64,000 nt of DNA from Tetradesmus obliquus (GCA_030272155.1 CP126197.1:5696001-5760000), one strand, 5' to 3'; positions 1 through 13,381 are shown, numbered from the stretch's first letter. Numbers and translations: made by a program. Notes: generated by a model from the letters alone, not told the origin.

Positions 1-3000
1 GCCGCTGCTCATCACCAGCAGGCCTGCGCGCTGCCAGCAGCCGCTGACCACTGCTGCCCTCTAGCCCTGCCTCCTTGAAGAACACGTCTTCAACTGCCAG
101 CAGGTCATCATCTGTCACATTGTCTGCCAGCTCTGCGAGGCGTGCTGCGTCCTTGCGGGCCTTGACATTGGCCTCCTTCTGCGCCTTTTCAAAGTTCTTC
201 TCCCTGCATTAGAGGTGAGTAGGCGCAGGGGCTTGTGTGAGGCATTCATGTGGTGTTTCTAACAACAACCTGCACAAGACAAGGCGCATCTACAAATGCA
301 CAGGCGGGAGCAGATGCTGCGCATGCGACCTGGGAGTGCCTGCAAGCGGTCCTGCAAGCGGTCCTGCAAGCTGTGGCAGCACGAGTTGCTGCACCAGACA
401 CATGTTGCCGCAGTACCCAGTCAACGCTGTGTCAAGCAAGCACCGACCTGAGTGTTTCCCGCTCAAACATTGCGTTGATGCCCTGCTTCTCATTCTGCGC
501 CATCTCAACCAGTGACGCCCTCAGCTGCATCACGCAGCAGCTGCCGTCAGCTGTGCCGCAGCCCAGCACAGCACCAGAGTCCTGGATGGCGAACGATGTC
601 AGCGACCGGTCACTGACCTGCACCTGCACAGCACCCACACAACAGGGTGAAAGCACAGATGCCATGGTCAGTTCAGCAGCTGATGCATGCGTTCTGCCAG
701 CTAGCAGTTACATGGCTCAGGATGCATACAAGCAGCTCAGCCTGCAAGCTGTGCAGTCTGCCCTGGCGTCAATTCGTTACAAAACTTTTGAACACTCAAG
801 TCAAATCTCATGAAGTGCAGTACGCCTTACCCGCAGAGTGGGCTCGTTGTGCTTGTAGAACAGGTCCCAGCAGGACAGGCTGCCGTCACTTTGGCTGGTA
901 AAGAACACGCCGGGCCTGCTGGGGCTCCATGTGCCTGCAGTGAGGTAGCTCAGGCTGTAAGGGCCCACCAGCAGAGGGCTGCGCAGGTCCTCATTCCAGA
1001 TGCGGCATGTCCAGTCGCCCACGCTCATGAAGTACTTGGGGAAGAAGGGGTTCCTGCAGGACAAGGCAGAGCATGACAGCATGTTTAGGTGAACTGGCGT
1101 CTGCTGCGAGTTGCTGCATTGCAGCCTTGGCTGTGAGCAACAGCAGCCACCTCATTGGCCAGCACTTGCAGCAAAACTGCAAGCATCTCAAGTGCGCATA
1201 CATTGCTACACACCGCTGCCGCTGTGTGCAGGTGAGTGTGCTGGCATGAGGCAATGCAGCAGGACCTGCTCATTGCTCAGCGCTCAATCAGCGCACCTCT
1301 TCAGACCATACACCGGCCCGTGGTGCCCCATGTAGCTGCTGCCCACCCTGTCTGCTGGGTTCTTTGCTTTGCGGTTGCAGCTGAGCACGCTGCCCTGCTC
1401 GCAGCCCACCATAAACTTGGTGGGGCCTGCTGCTGGGTCGTACTCCAGGCTGACACCACCCAGCAGCGTCTCGCTGCCCTTCTCCCTGCAGGACACAACA
1501 CAGCATTTTCAGACTGTGCAGTAATGTAGCTTCCTGCAACCATTATTGTAAGGTATTGTGCACAACTGCATCGGTGAAGTGCGGTGCCAGCTGCATCAGC
1601 ACCTGTGGCAACAACACTAGCGCGTGCTGCTGTGTTGCTGTACTTCGGTTTGTGCTGTGCATGTGATGTGTACGTGCACGCTGCTGCTGCTTGTTCTGCA
1701 GCTAAGGCCCTTTGCTGCTTGTGCCACGCACCTCAGGGGCAGGCTCTCCACTGCCTCGGACAGCTTGCGGATGTCCCACCACAGCACGAGGCCATCAGTT
1801 GACACAGTCATGGCCTCACTGCCTGTCTTGGACTGCAGCCAGGCCATGTCATAGATGGGGTCCCTGGTAGCAGCACAGCAAGCCACGTGTGAGACATAAG
1901 CCGCTTCAACAACAGCTGCATGCAACCAACTGTTGTTCATGATGCCCAACGCCATCAGAACACTGTGAGTCACCACAGGCAGTGCCTTGCGTGGGGCAGA
2001 CGGCATGACGCGTGTCAAGGAGGCCATCGCAAATCACCTGTGGCAGATGTCCATGGGTGTGGAGTCCACAGGGCTGCTGCCCTTGCGCGTATCAAAGCAC
2101 GTGAACTGCCCATTGTACTGCCCAGCACCCACGACGTTGCCGTCCTTGACATTGAACTTGGCAGTTACCAGCTGGCTGGGAGCTAGCAGCTCTGCATCTG
2201 GAACGTTGGGGTTAGCCAGGTCCCACACGTAGCTGCTCAGGCTGATGCCAGCAGGCTGCTGCTGGAAGTCCAGGATGGAATATGCTACTACTGCTTTGCT
2301 GGCGCTGTCCGGCAGCCAGTGCACGCTGGACACGCTGCGCTTGATGCCTGCTGGGTCCTTGAACACTGCAATGGTTTTGGCGCTGGGTGCTTCTGCGCTG
2401 TGGTCTGCTGCAAATCCTGCAAAGTACTCCTGGTAGATGTCAATTGCGTTGTTCTGCAAGCAGCATCATAGCAAGCAGACGAGGGGCACATGTGTCAGCT
2501 GTAAAGGCAGTGCGCAGTGTTCCTGCAAGCATCGCCTGCACAGCATACTTCCAACCTGCTGCACCATCTGCGTCAGTTTATGCTTATATACTGGCTACTG
2601 CTGCAGCCCTGCACGCACGTCAGCAGCACTGGGTGCTATGCAGTGCGCCGCATGCAGTGGTGCCTGTGTTCTCACCTGCTTGACAAGCGTCTCAATGGAT
2701 GCCCCCAGCTGCACCACTGTGCGAATGTAATCCTCATCCTTCTCAACTTTCTTGCGGTACCTGGAGGTGCAGCAACCAGCACATGCGAAGCTGTCACTGG
2801 CTGGAACAAGTCCCCATTCCAGTCACTGTAATTGGCTGTTTGCTCCTGGCCTGTCTCTAACAGTCATAACACCGCTGTGTGCCTACAAGATGCACATGCC
2901 ACTGATAATCACAACCTCGGCACCTGATCTCCTTATACCATTCACCCCAGTACGTCAACCTGTCTTGAGAGTTCAGCCCATTTGCTGAACGACATCATGG

Positions 3001-3367
3001 TGCAGCTGCCCAGGTCAGCCATCAATAGAACATTTAAACAACTGCATCTCCCTGCTGTCGACATTAGCGGTGGCCGCGCGCACCTGATGGTGTGCTCTGC
3101 CTCTGAGTAATCCACATCCTTTGGCCAGCCGCCCTCCACGTGGCTGATAGCCTTGTTGGCAAACATGACAGCCACAGTGTTGGCCTCATGTTCGCTCATC
3201 TCGGGCACGCACTGTGTCACCGTCACGACTGGGTTCTTGGGCACACACTCAGCTGCATGTTCCTCGTTTGGCCTGATGTCTGCCAGCATCTCAGCGCCCT
3301 CATCAACAAACTTGGGAGCTCTGCCAAACTGCTTGCGCAGCCTGACATACTGGTGGTAAATCTCCAT
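1..3367 (-). CDS. ODA6: Axonemal outer-arm dynein intermediate chain 2 (IC2/IC69, DNAI2 type), 3' end cut off
   Basis: WD-repeat intermediate chain that anchors the outer dynein arm to the axonemal doublet. Eight exons fit with GT-AG junctions and consistent phase: 3084-3367, 2676-2760, 2038-2453, 1732-1863, 1297-1485, 831-1053, 448-623 and 1-203. The start [16 protein letters not shown], then [70 protein letters not shown] and INAMFERET follow Chlamydomonas IC2 block by block, which fixes the start. The last visible exon is the charged C-terminal helix ([18 protein letters not shown]) and stays open to base 1, so only the extreme C-terminus lies outside. No break seen. Its presence implies the organism keeps the genes for motile flagella. 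Confidence 0.96.
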
Positions 3368-4362
3368 GCTTCCTGCGTTGCTGTCTAACCACTGCTAGCA
3401 GAGGCAGTGTTGCTGTTGCCGCTGACGCTGCCACCCAGCAAGGTGTGGTGCTGCTACTGTCAATCTGCTGTGATGTAATTGCTATCAACCACCTGCTGTG
3501 CAGTTGGAGGTTCCTTGCTGTTGCGTATCAGCTAACCCATAACAAAGGTCCCGCATGGCGCAACATGCGGTTTGCCTGCAGGCTGTATGCCTGCGCACGT
3601 AGCAACTGCACCCTACACATGGAAGCACAGCAAAAGTAGATCAACCAAGATGCATTTAACGCACATTTTGTGTGGGTTTCTAAGCTTCTGTGGTCCAACA
3701 TGCACAGCGTGCCTTCCCACCTGCTGTTGTTGCCTGCTGCTCTGTTGCACCCTTGATAGCGGTGCTGGTCCTGACAGCTGTGACGTCGATAGAGCAAAGG
3801 TTTATTATAATAGGAGTATTCTGGAATAGTTTTTGCGTGTCGAGCTCCGTAACACGACTGTGAGATGGCGGTCAAAGTGTGTTTGGCGCTTCCGGTGTTC
3901 GCAGAGACAAGCAGCTGAAATCGATGCACAGTAAGTTGAATTTGACTCCTGCTACGCCGTTTGCGTGCACCAGTCGCAATGTCACAAACATGCAAACAAC
4001 TGGGGTTTGGCCTGTGGGTGGGCACCCTTGATGCAATTTGAACTGATCGCAACTGCAGGTTTGCAAACCGTCAAAACACGAACGTTCAAGCTCCTTGTGT
4101 GCATTGAATTATGTTGAAGGGTGCATGATTCTGCCCAGGATCACCGTTCAACACATGCTGCTCACCAGTGCTCTGCACCTGATCTGCCGCATGATTATGC
4201 ATGAGGTAGGAGGGGGCAGTTCGTGAACAACGAGAACCTGTGAGTTACCAGCAGCGCTCTGCATCCACAGCAGCAGAACTTTCCACTGTGCTGTACAACA
4301 GGCAATCAAGTGCCCTCGCCTGGTGCATGCCAGCACCATCGTGGATGATCATCCCTGGCGTG
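3368..4362. other. Intergenic: 5' flank of ODA6 and 3' flank of the OPR gene
   Basis: About 1 kb between the ODA6 start codon (minus strand) and the OPR gene stop codon. It should hold the ODA6 promoter and 5' UTR. Stop-rich in all frames; no TATA box, RNA gene or mobile element recognised. Confidence 0.5.
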
Positions 4363-7300
4363 TCAGTGCAGGAAGAACTCCTTCAGATAAGCATTGAAGT
4401 CGCTCAGCCAGGCCTTGCGCACTCCACCAGCCTCAAAGGCACTTAGAGCCTTTGAAACAGCATTCAGCTGCAGCAAGTTGTAGCTGCGGATGCTGCTCCT
4501 CACAACGCTGACCAGCGACTCCAGCCACGCTACATCCGGCTGCACATCTGCTTGCTGCAGCGCTTGCAGGACTGCTGCTATGCTGCTGGGGGCTGCCTTG
4601 GGCAGCTCTGGTAGGCTTGCATCGTAGTACAGCTGACACAAGGCGCTTGAAGGAGTCTGACCCCTTGATGCCAGCGCCACCAGCACCTGGTGATGGGTTG
4701 GGTGGGGAGACAAGGATCAGTACTATGCAGAATTGTACAGTTTTTGAACAACAGCATGCAGATGCAGACACAGAGGCTCAGTGTAAACGTACATGCAATT
4801 GCTGGTAAGCACAGTACAGCAAAGAGCCATGCAGCCTGGTGGAGGCAGCATGCTGAGAAGCTGCTGACAGCCGGTCCTGCAAGCACATATGGCTGCGCAC
4901 GCAGGTGCAACCAGCAACTGCCCAACTGCTGGCATGAACAAGGCACACACACTGTGTTAACAGTGTTACAGGCAATTCTGCCATGGCCAGACGCAGCAGA
5001 ACAACAAACTCCACAGCCGCTGAACTACCCAGCATAAGCGTATGGATGCATATGCCCAGTCTCATAAAAAGCAATGCTGAGCACCACCAGCAGCAGCAGC
5101 AGCAGCCTCACCTGCTCCATCTGCGCTGCCGTGACGCTGCCCGCCTCCGCCTGCTGCACCATCATCAGCTGGAACGCCGCCACCCATGCGCGCGGCAGCT
5201 CCGCGCCAAACACCGCCAGCGATGACAGCAGCGCCACCTGCGTCTCTGCGCTCATGCCTGACAGCCGCGGTGTAGTCATGCTGATGAAGCTGTCCAGGAA
5301 GGGCCCATTGCTGACCATGACGTTAAGTTTAACCAGGGAGATGGGTATGGTTGCAAGCCCCTCTGGGTCCAGCTCCCGCAGCCGCCAGTACAGCAGGTTG
5401 AGGCAGGCGTGCAGCCAGGGCTCCTGCGGCGTGTGCTGCAGCTCGGAGAGCGAGGCTAGTAGGGAGGCTGCGTCGCGCGCGGACATTTCGTCTGTTGACA
5501 GCAGCGTCTGGCACTGCAGGCAGCAGCACACAAGGGGAAGAGCAGGAGAGTGGCTGGCTGGGGGCAGGGAACATGCTATCACAGCGGCCGCTCAACACAG
5601 GCATGTAGTCGTCGAGTGGAGCCCCAGCATGGTGCTGCAAGGCAGCAAACAGTGCAAGCTGAAGATCCCTGCAACCGATGGCATGTTCAGTCTCTGCATC
5701 TCTACCACTCACCGCAGACAGGTGTGCCTCCAGGAACGGCTCCGGCGGCGTCCAGCGCAGCTGCGCAAACGCCCACAGCAGCTGTGCGAGCTGGTTGCCG
5801 CTCATGCTCGGCAGCTGCGGCTGCGCTGCCTCACAGAAGATGTCCAGCCACTCGGGGCCCGGCTGGTGGTGCAGCTGGGCCAGGGACCACAGCAGCGTGA
5901 CAAGCTCCTGGCCGTCATAGGCCATCATGTGGGCCTGGCAGCTGTCCAGCACCTCCTCCAGCCACCTGCGCATGTTAATAACATGTCATGTAACACTGTT
6001 TTTGTTGTGTATCGATGTGGTGGTCGTGTGTAGGTACAAGCAAGACGGGCTGGTCACCGTGCTGCTGGAACGCACTGCAGGATGGGCGGTCATGCCGCTA
6101 CTGCGGAAACCGGACATGTGCTGTCAACAATAAGCAGCTTGTGCTGTCCAGCGCCTGCGGCAACATACTCAGAAACACCAGAAGTGCTGGGCTGCAGCTG
6201 AGTCAGTGCCAGTGGCATGCTCTCACCTGTAGCTGCTGATGTGTTTCAGCCGCGCCACCGTCACCAGCAGCAGTGCGGTGTCGCTCGGCGAGGCGGCTCC
6301 CAGCTGCAGCGCAAACGCGTCCAGCACTGCATCTACTGTGCTGCTGCTGAGGGGCGCCCCCAGCTTCTGCAGCGCTGCGAAAGTGAAGCTGAGCTGGTAC
6401 GCCTGCAGTGCTGGCAGCTGCTCCCGCATCTGTGGCGTTCGGGAAAAGCAACACAGAGGAAGCAACGGAGCCTTGAACAGCAGTTGGTAGGCATGGCAAC
6501 TGGTGGTTGCTGGAGCATACACATCAACACTATTCTACCTGTGCTGCTGACGACTTCCACCAGCACAGAGACTTGCGAGCCACCCCTGCTGTTAAATACA
6601 GCAGTCAGGCCGACACACCTGCTGAGCGTAAGCCTGCAGCCAGGCAGCGTCAGGCTTGCAGCCCAGCCGCACCGCACTCCACACCAGCTGCGTGAGGTCA
6701 CTGCCCGTGTAGTAGCGGCAGAACTTGGCGCTCTCTGCCAGGAATCGGCCACGCCAGGCCTCTGAGGGGATGTGGGCCAGGTTGGCAAACAGGAAGGCGC
6801 TGCTGGAGAGCTCCACAGGCCCTATGAAGCCAAAGCTGCTTGCAGGAAAACAGGTGAGGCGCCAGGACACAGATGCACAGCAGGAAGTGCGATGCATTAG
6901 GCGGTCAGGCAGTGCACAGAGTGCCAGGACATTGTATGTGTTGGGCGTATGGCTGGAGCAGATGATGATAATGTGTAACAGGCATCATACACAAGCTCAT
7001 CAGCAAACAAGATGGCAGCACCTCCTGGAGCAAGGCATATTTGTCCAGGGGCAATGCCACACGCCAGCAGCCTGCAGCAACTGCATCCCTCTGCAAGCAC
7101 ATGCAGCATCTCACCGCCTGCCGACATCCTGCTCAAACTCTGTCAGCCAGTCATGGCTCGGCAGCGCGCCAGCAGCTGACATGGCCCGCAGCACATCAAC
7201 CAGCCCTTCAGGGTTCAGCTCGCTCAGCGAGGTCCAAAACCGCAGCATGTAACGCTCCAGCCAGGGCTTAGGAGGTTTATACCCCAGGGCCACTGCTGAC

Positions 7301-8035
7301 ACCAGTGCCCGTGAGCACTGCGGCAAGGAGAGCTCCAGCATGGAGCCCTGCAGGACAAAACATACACAGGAACAAGCAGCAGGAAGGCGGGCAAATGACT
7401 ATGTTCATGGCGGAGGTGATGAGCCACTTCCGCAGCATTTAGCATGGGCATCACCAGACAACGCGACTCTGCTGCAGCGTGCGCACCATGCCACATACCT
7501 TGGCATGGCACATGACCAGCTTGCTGCACTCAATGCGGCAGAGCAACTGCACCAGGGTCAACTGGCGCCCTGCGGCTGCCATGTTAAAGCATAAGACTTG
7601 TCACAGACGTGCCTGCCAGCTGCAGCCCCACCTGAATCTTTTCCAGTGCCGCCTCCAGCCACTCCACTGGCACTGCCAGGTCAGCCAAAAGCATACAAAC
7701 CACACACATGCCTGCCAGCTGCAGCCCCACCTGGATCTTGCCCAGTGCCGCCTCCAGCCACTCCACTGGCACTGCCAGGTCAGCCAAAAGCATACAAACC
7801 ACAGACCTGCCTGCCAGCTGCAGCCCCACCTGGATCCTGCCCAGTGCCGCCTCCAGACACTCCACTGGCACTGCCAGGTCAGCCAAAAGCATACAAACCA
7901 CAGACCTGCCTGCCAGCTGCAGCCCCACCTGGATCTTGCCCAGTGCCGCCTCCAGCCACTCCACTGGCACTGCCAGGTCAGCCTCCTGCACCAGCGGCAG
8001 CAGCTCACACAGCTGCTCAGCAGACAGCCGCGGGC

Positions 8036-8070
<35 letters not shown>

Positions 8071-9294
8071 GCGTGGCCAGGCAGCAGCGCACATAGCATG
8101 GTAGGCAGACTCAGTAGAGGCTCGGCACTATCATTGCAGATGCCATGAGCGTGTGCCGTGTATGGTGCTGCTGCACTAGCTACGTAATCAAAGCAGCTGC
8201 ACACACATGAGTCTAGTTTGGTGCTCCCTGCCACCTGCTACGCGAACAGCCATATCCAGTATAACCCACAGCCCCCCATCATCATTAGCAGCCGCCGCAG
8301 CAGCAGTGCCTCACCAGCTCCTGCAGCAGCCCGCCAAGCTGCCGCCACAGCCGCAGCGCGCCGCCGCAGGGCAGCAGCAGCGGCAGCACAGCAGCCAGGC
8401 AGGCCACAGCAGGCCCTGGCATGGCTGCCAGCCGCTGCTGCAGCGCTGCCACAAAGCTGCAGGTGAAATGACAGAAGTGACAGCAGACAGGCAAGAGACA
8501 GAGGTTACGCTAAGAACATTGCAATATCACTTAAATGCATGTCCGGCAGCAGCAGGTAGGATGCTGCCATTGCAATGCTTGCATCTGTCTGGTGTCCTAC
8601 AGTGCTTGGCAGATGATGTGCACGCCATTGACAGAATGCAGTCGAGCGGAACACCAGCAGCCCATGACATACCATATACACCATATCAATTGCTGTGCAC
8701 TCCCTCTGGTGAAAATAACATGTTACATGCCAGCAGGAAGATCAAACGTAACATGCACGCCTGCCCCACCTGTCCATCCAGCCAGCAGGCACCTGCAGCT
8801 GCAGGCCAGCCACAGCAGCAGCAGCCAGCACAAGCTCAGCAGGCTGCAGCTGCTGCAGCCGCCCCTGCTGCCCCAGCACTGACACCCAGGAGTGCAGCAC
8901 TATCGGCAGCAGCTGCGTAGCGCTACCAAGCTGCTGCTGCTGCTGGCTTGCTGCTGCCCCTGCACCAGCTGCACTGCTGCTGTTGCTGCCGCCGTATCCT
9001 GCGATCCAGGACGCTACAGCTATGTTGGCTGATGCACTGCTGCCAGGTGCAGCTCTTGCATTGCTGCTGCCACCAGCCCAAAAGCCGCTGCTATCTCCAG
9101 CTGCTGATATCTTGCGGCTGGCCGCATCACCGCTGCTGCGTCTTGCTGCTGCCGCTGCTGCTGCTCCTGCCGCTGCTGCTTCTGCAGCATATGCTTGCTT
9201 CTGTGCTGCGGTGGCAGCTGCTGCGTCTTGCTTCACATCTGCTGCAGCTGATGCTAGATCTTCCCAGCTAGTCAACGGCCCCACAGGTGCCACT

Positions 9295-9326
<32 letters not shown>

Positions 9327-9570
9327 GTTTGTGTTGTCAGCATTTCTGGGCTGTGCTGTACTGTTGCTGCGTTTATCTAGGCTGCTCCTGTCACTGCTGC
9401 TGATCAGGCTTGCAAAGCTACTTGGTCTCTCATCTTGTGATGACTCTGCACTAGATGCCTCTGCGGCATTTGCTGCTGCACTGTCTAAAGCAGCTGCGGT
9501 GGCTTTTGCAGTGTTTGCTGCGGCTATGTCTGCTAATGTGAAGCCCTTTGGAGTTGCAGTATCAGGTGCA

Positions 9571-9612
<42 letters not shown>

Positions 9613-10986
9613 CCTGCAGGTGTAGCAGAGCTGCTACTGTCGCGCTTGCTGCTGCTGTTGCTGCCCTCACCGTCTACCAAACTGCTGCTGCTGCTGCTGC
9701 TGCTGCCAAGGCTACTGTCTGTTGCACATGTGCTCAGCTCAACTGCTGCCACTGCTGCCAGCGCCTGCGTGATGCTGCTGCCGCTGCAGCTGTCCACATC
9801 TTTCAAGGCGCCTGCACGCAACGACAGCGCATGTAAACAATGTGCAGCGTCAGAGATGTATGTACACAGCAAGATGCAGCTGCTATTGCAGCAGCATTAT
9901 AATCAGTTGCTGAGCTTGCTGCGGCAAACAGTTGCTCTGTAGCTGCTGAGCAAGCAAACAAAGCAAACAGTTGACTTCCAGCTGCTGTGCAAGCAAACAA
10001 AGCAAACAGTTGACTTCCAGCTGCTGTGCAAGCAAACAACATCAGCACCACGCATTGCAAAGCAGGCTTGGTTAGCCCTGCTCACCAATGAACAGAGCAT
10101 CCATCAAGGCTGCAGGCAGCTGCTGCTGCTGCTGCAGCCGCAGCACCTCAGCCACTAGCAGGCATGCTGTCTCAGACTGCAAGCCAGGCAGCTGCCGCTG
10201 CACTGCATTAGCCCAAGCATCCAACCAGGCATTGCTTATTTGCAGCCCTGACCAGTTGCACAGCCGCAGCAGCGCCAGCAACGCAGCAGGCGGCAGCTGC
10301 TGCAGCTGCGGCTGCAGCACCGGCAGAAATAGCTGCAGGAAGGGAGCTAGAGGGGTGCTGTGAGGCGGCCGAGGCAGCAGCTGCGCTAAGTGCTTCTGCA
10401 GCTGCTGCTGCGTAGTGGGGTTAAGGGGCCGCGGGGTGTAGGGTTTGGATTGGCGTGGCGTGCCAGTGCCACTGCTGCTGCTGCTGGTAGGGGTGCTGCC
10501 TGCTGAGTCAAACTCGCCGCTGCTTTCAGCGGCAGCTGCTGCTGTGCAGAGCTGCGCGCATTGTATGGTGTTTGTCAGGAGGAGGGCAGCAGGAGGTGCA
10601 ACACAAGCAGCGCAGTAAGCTGTCTGCACAATCGTTATGCTTCGAACATAGGACATTTAATGTGGCAGCATACATGCAACAAACTGCAGAACTGGCAGGA
10701 CTTGTGGACAGCAGCACAATGCGCTGCATGCAGTCTGATGTGGTTGTGGATTGCCTCTGAGCCACAAGCGGGTACTCACCTGCCGCTTCATGTTGCTGCT
10801 GTGCTGGAATAAAAGAGCCCTGCTGTTGTACACTTTGCATGCATGATGCTGGCGATGATACTGGCTGCTGCCTCTGGAACGGCAGTGTGCCAGGCCCAGG
10901 ACACCCTGCTGCTGCAGGTGCAGTTTGGTGGTTGTTGCTGTTGTACAGCCCGCTGCCGTCGGGCAGGGACGAAATGTAGTATACAT
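4363..10986 (-). CDS. Octatricopeptide-repeat (OPR), TBC2-like organelle RNA protein
   Basis: Twelve exons with consistent phases give 1,319 codons: 10780-10986, 10086-10551, 8770-9811, 8315-8456, 7632-8036, 7499-7561, 7115-7347, 6619-6838, 6227-6429, 5713-5965, 5112-5513, 4363-4686. Repeated ~38-residue units end in PPPEW-like motifs: ISNAWLDAW, VPAGWMDSF, VPVEWLEAAL, KPPKPWLERY, KPDAAWLQAY, PGPEWLDIF, TPPEPFLEAH, TPQEPWLHAC, QPDVAWLESL. This is the hallmark of Chlamydomonas TBC2 and other OPR factors that bind specific chloroplast or mitochondrial RNAs. The first 69 residues are basic and Ser/Thr/Ala-rich, fitting a transit peptide. Exon 3 carries long Ala/Ser linkers. Exon 5 contains a 99-bp in-frame tandem repeat, so its true lower limit is uncertain. 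The target RNA cannot be told from sequence. Confidence 0.86.
7612..7984 (-). repeat. 99-bp tandem repeat (about 3.8 copies) spanning an exon end and its splice donor
   Basis: Copies begin at 7612, 7711, 7810 and 7909, exactly 99 bp (33 codons) apart. On the minus strand each holds the 51-nt exon piece for DLAVPVEWLEAALGKIQ followed by 48 nt starting GTGGGGCTGCAG, a good donor context. All copies are open in the OPR frame, so the array can be read as protein (33 residues per copy) or as an intron with repeated donors. Copy 1 (plus-strand order) differs most. Confidence 0.9.
9573..9608. repeat. (GCT)n trinucleotide run in OPR exon 3
   Basis: Twelve pure GCT units, read on the minus strand as poly-Ala inside exon 3 of the OPR gene. 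A shorter CTG run (9298-9323) in the same exon codes poly-Ser. Confidence 0.9.
9945..10040. repeat. Short tandem repeat in OPR intron 2
   Basis: Roughly 48-bp units containing GCAAGCAAACAAAGCAAACA and GTTGACTTCCAGCTGCTGT, about two full copies plus a partial, inside the intron 9812-10085. No coding role apparent. Confidence 0.8.
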
Positions 10987-11398
10987 GCTATCTGGTGCTG
11001 ATGAGACGCTGCCAAGACTGCACACAGTTGTATCCTGCAAGTGCACACTCAGACTTTCGAATGGAAAACGTCTGCTAACATTCGACTTCAGTCGCAGACT
11101 CAGCCAAAATCGGACATCACTGGTAAAGCAACCTGTTTTTGCGTTGCAGCCCAAGCGATCAGAGCGCCTGTGATGGTTGTCTGGGGAGTCACTCTGCCAG
11201 TGACAACTTTCTGCTGCGATCGACACAGACGTCTGTAAGATGCGAACAACTTGAACAAGTTGTTGATCGATGTATAAATGACCTCTTGCTGCTGACAGCC
11301 AGACGTCACCGCTCCCTGCCATTTCATTACTGCTTAAGATGGCTTCCTCCTTACATTGCTAGCTGCTGAAATCGATAGATACTCAACCTTGCTGAGTC
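10987..11398. promoter_or_regulatory. Divergent promoter region shared by the OPR gene and CSTF77
   Basis: The two start codons (10986 minus, 11399 plus) face away from each other across 412 bp, so both promoters and 5' UTRs must lie here. AT-richer than the flanking exons. No defined box recognised. Regulation is inferred from geometry only. Confidence 0.55.
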
Positions 11399-13336
11399 AT
11401 GGCAGACGAGAGGAGGCGGGGCAGGAGCCCTGCGGAGCTGCTGGAGAGGGTGAGCAGCAAGCCTGTGCAGCAGGGGCCAACTGCAGCTGGCTTTTTCAGC
11501 TGAACCAAGTTCAGCGTCCTGCAATTAAAAATGAGATGTCACTGAAAACGTATAGCTTGTGTCCTTGTAGGCACAGCAGCTGCGCCTGAAGATCCAGGAG
11601 CAGGATGTGTATGACCTGCAAGCTTTCAAGCAGCTGCTGGATGACGTGCGCGGTGCAGCCATGTCAGACGAGATTAGCCTGGTCTATGAAGAGCTGGTGG
11701 CTGCTTTTCCTACAGCAGTGAGTGGCTCATGTGCTGCTACAGCAGCTGGATCAGGCTGGGGTGTTGCCACAGCCAGGAAGATGCGCCAGCAGCAGGGCTG
11801 ATGGCAGCAGCAGCAGCGGCAGCGGGCATCAGCAGCAGGTTGAAAGCAGCAGCAGCACAGCAGCACATGTGTTGCTTGACAGCATGTATTGCCCGAATCT
11901 GCAATGATGCAGAGTCAGCAGCTGCAGGAAGCAGGTGGGGTCAGCTGACTTCTCGCACGCTGCATCAGCCCATGGTGCCGTCGGCTGGATGTGTGACACA
12001 ACAATCACAATGTTCAGCTTGCCTCCAGATTCAGCAACAGCATCAGCTCAGTAGTTGTGGCTGACAGCAGTGTGCGCCTGCGCAAGTATAGCTGCTACTT
12101 TGACACCCTTTCTCAGCTCCTGTAGCAGTCGGTGTTTCACCTAGGCCAGTTGCCCGCATGCGCACCCGCGAGTCTGAGCCAGCACCCTCCATCAACACAA
12201 TCCTTTAGCAGTCAAGGTGTCACATAGGCCAGATGATGCTTTAGCATTTGTCAGTGAATGCCCAACCAGCCATGCTAAAACCTCAAGTTCATTTAAAACC
12301 ATGCAGGTGGGCATCTGGACGCGCTACGTGGAGGCTGAGATGGCTGCGGGCAATGCGGAGGGCGTCAAGGCCGTGTTTGGCCGCTGCCTGATGCAGTGCC
12401 CCAGCGTGGACCTGTGGTTCATGTACCTCAAGTTCATCAAGAAGGTGAGTTTGCAGCCTGATGTGATGTTGGCTGCTGTGTGATGACTGTCACGCATTAG
12501 CGTGTTGCTTATGCTCAGTGACATGTGGTTCATGTACCTCAAGTTCATAATGCTGGTGAAAGTGCAGTGTGGGAAGCTGATACACGGCCATGCATTCTTC
12601 GTTGTGACATGCTTAACATTCAGCCCACCAACATGGTCCCTCTTTGTAATGTACCTTGTGTCCTACCTTGCTTTTAACCACTTTTGTACCTTGTGTACGC
12701 CCAAGCGCTGACCTGCGGTATGCACACTGCAATGCCATTCTGCAATGGCTGCCGTGCAGTCCAACGAGCCGCGTGGCGCGGAGGGCATCCTTGAGACGCG
12801 CCAGGCCTATGACTTCACGCTGGACACCATCGGCCAGGACATACACTCGGGTGCGCACTAGCGCAGGCCAGCCTGCCTCCCAACTTGCTCCACCATGACT
12901 GTCGCACCACAACACAATGCGGCCTATGAAATCATGCTGGACACCATTCGCCAGGACGTACACTCCGGTGCATAATCGGCAGCCCAGCCTGCTAGTAACA
13001 ATGCTTCGATTGGTTGTTGCACTACAACATAGTGCGGCGTACGACTTCACGCGGGACACCATCGTCCAGGACATACACTCGGGTGCGCTGGTGCAATGCA
13101 TGTGTAACCTATCATCTGCCTGCTGTGTCATCTGCAGCAGCCGCAACAGCAGCAGCAGCAGGCGATGTAGCACAGCCACACTATCAAAGCTGTGCTGGCA
13201 ACAGCCCACAGTAGCTGCATGCCGTGGAGGGTACTCCGAATGTCTAGGGCCATAGTGCTCGTGACATACCTCTAGTGCAGCGTGTATCCAATGCTGTCAT
13301 CTTGTCGGTCTGATTTGATGCTGCTGCTGCTGCTAC

Positions 13337-13381
<45 letters not shown>

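Noticed and set aside
7612..7984. Possible CRISPR-like array
   Set aside because: Repeats are contiguous 99-bp coding units without unique spacers, in a eukaryotic gene.
8983..9942. 319-codon plus-strand frame rich in Leu and Ala
   Set aside because: Antisense shadow of the poly-Ala/Ser region of OPR exon 3; GCT repeats are open in several frames.
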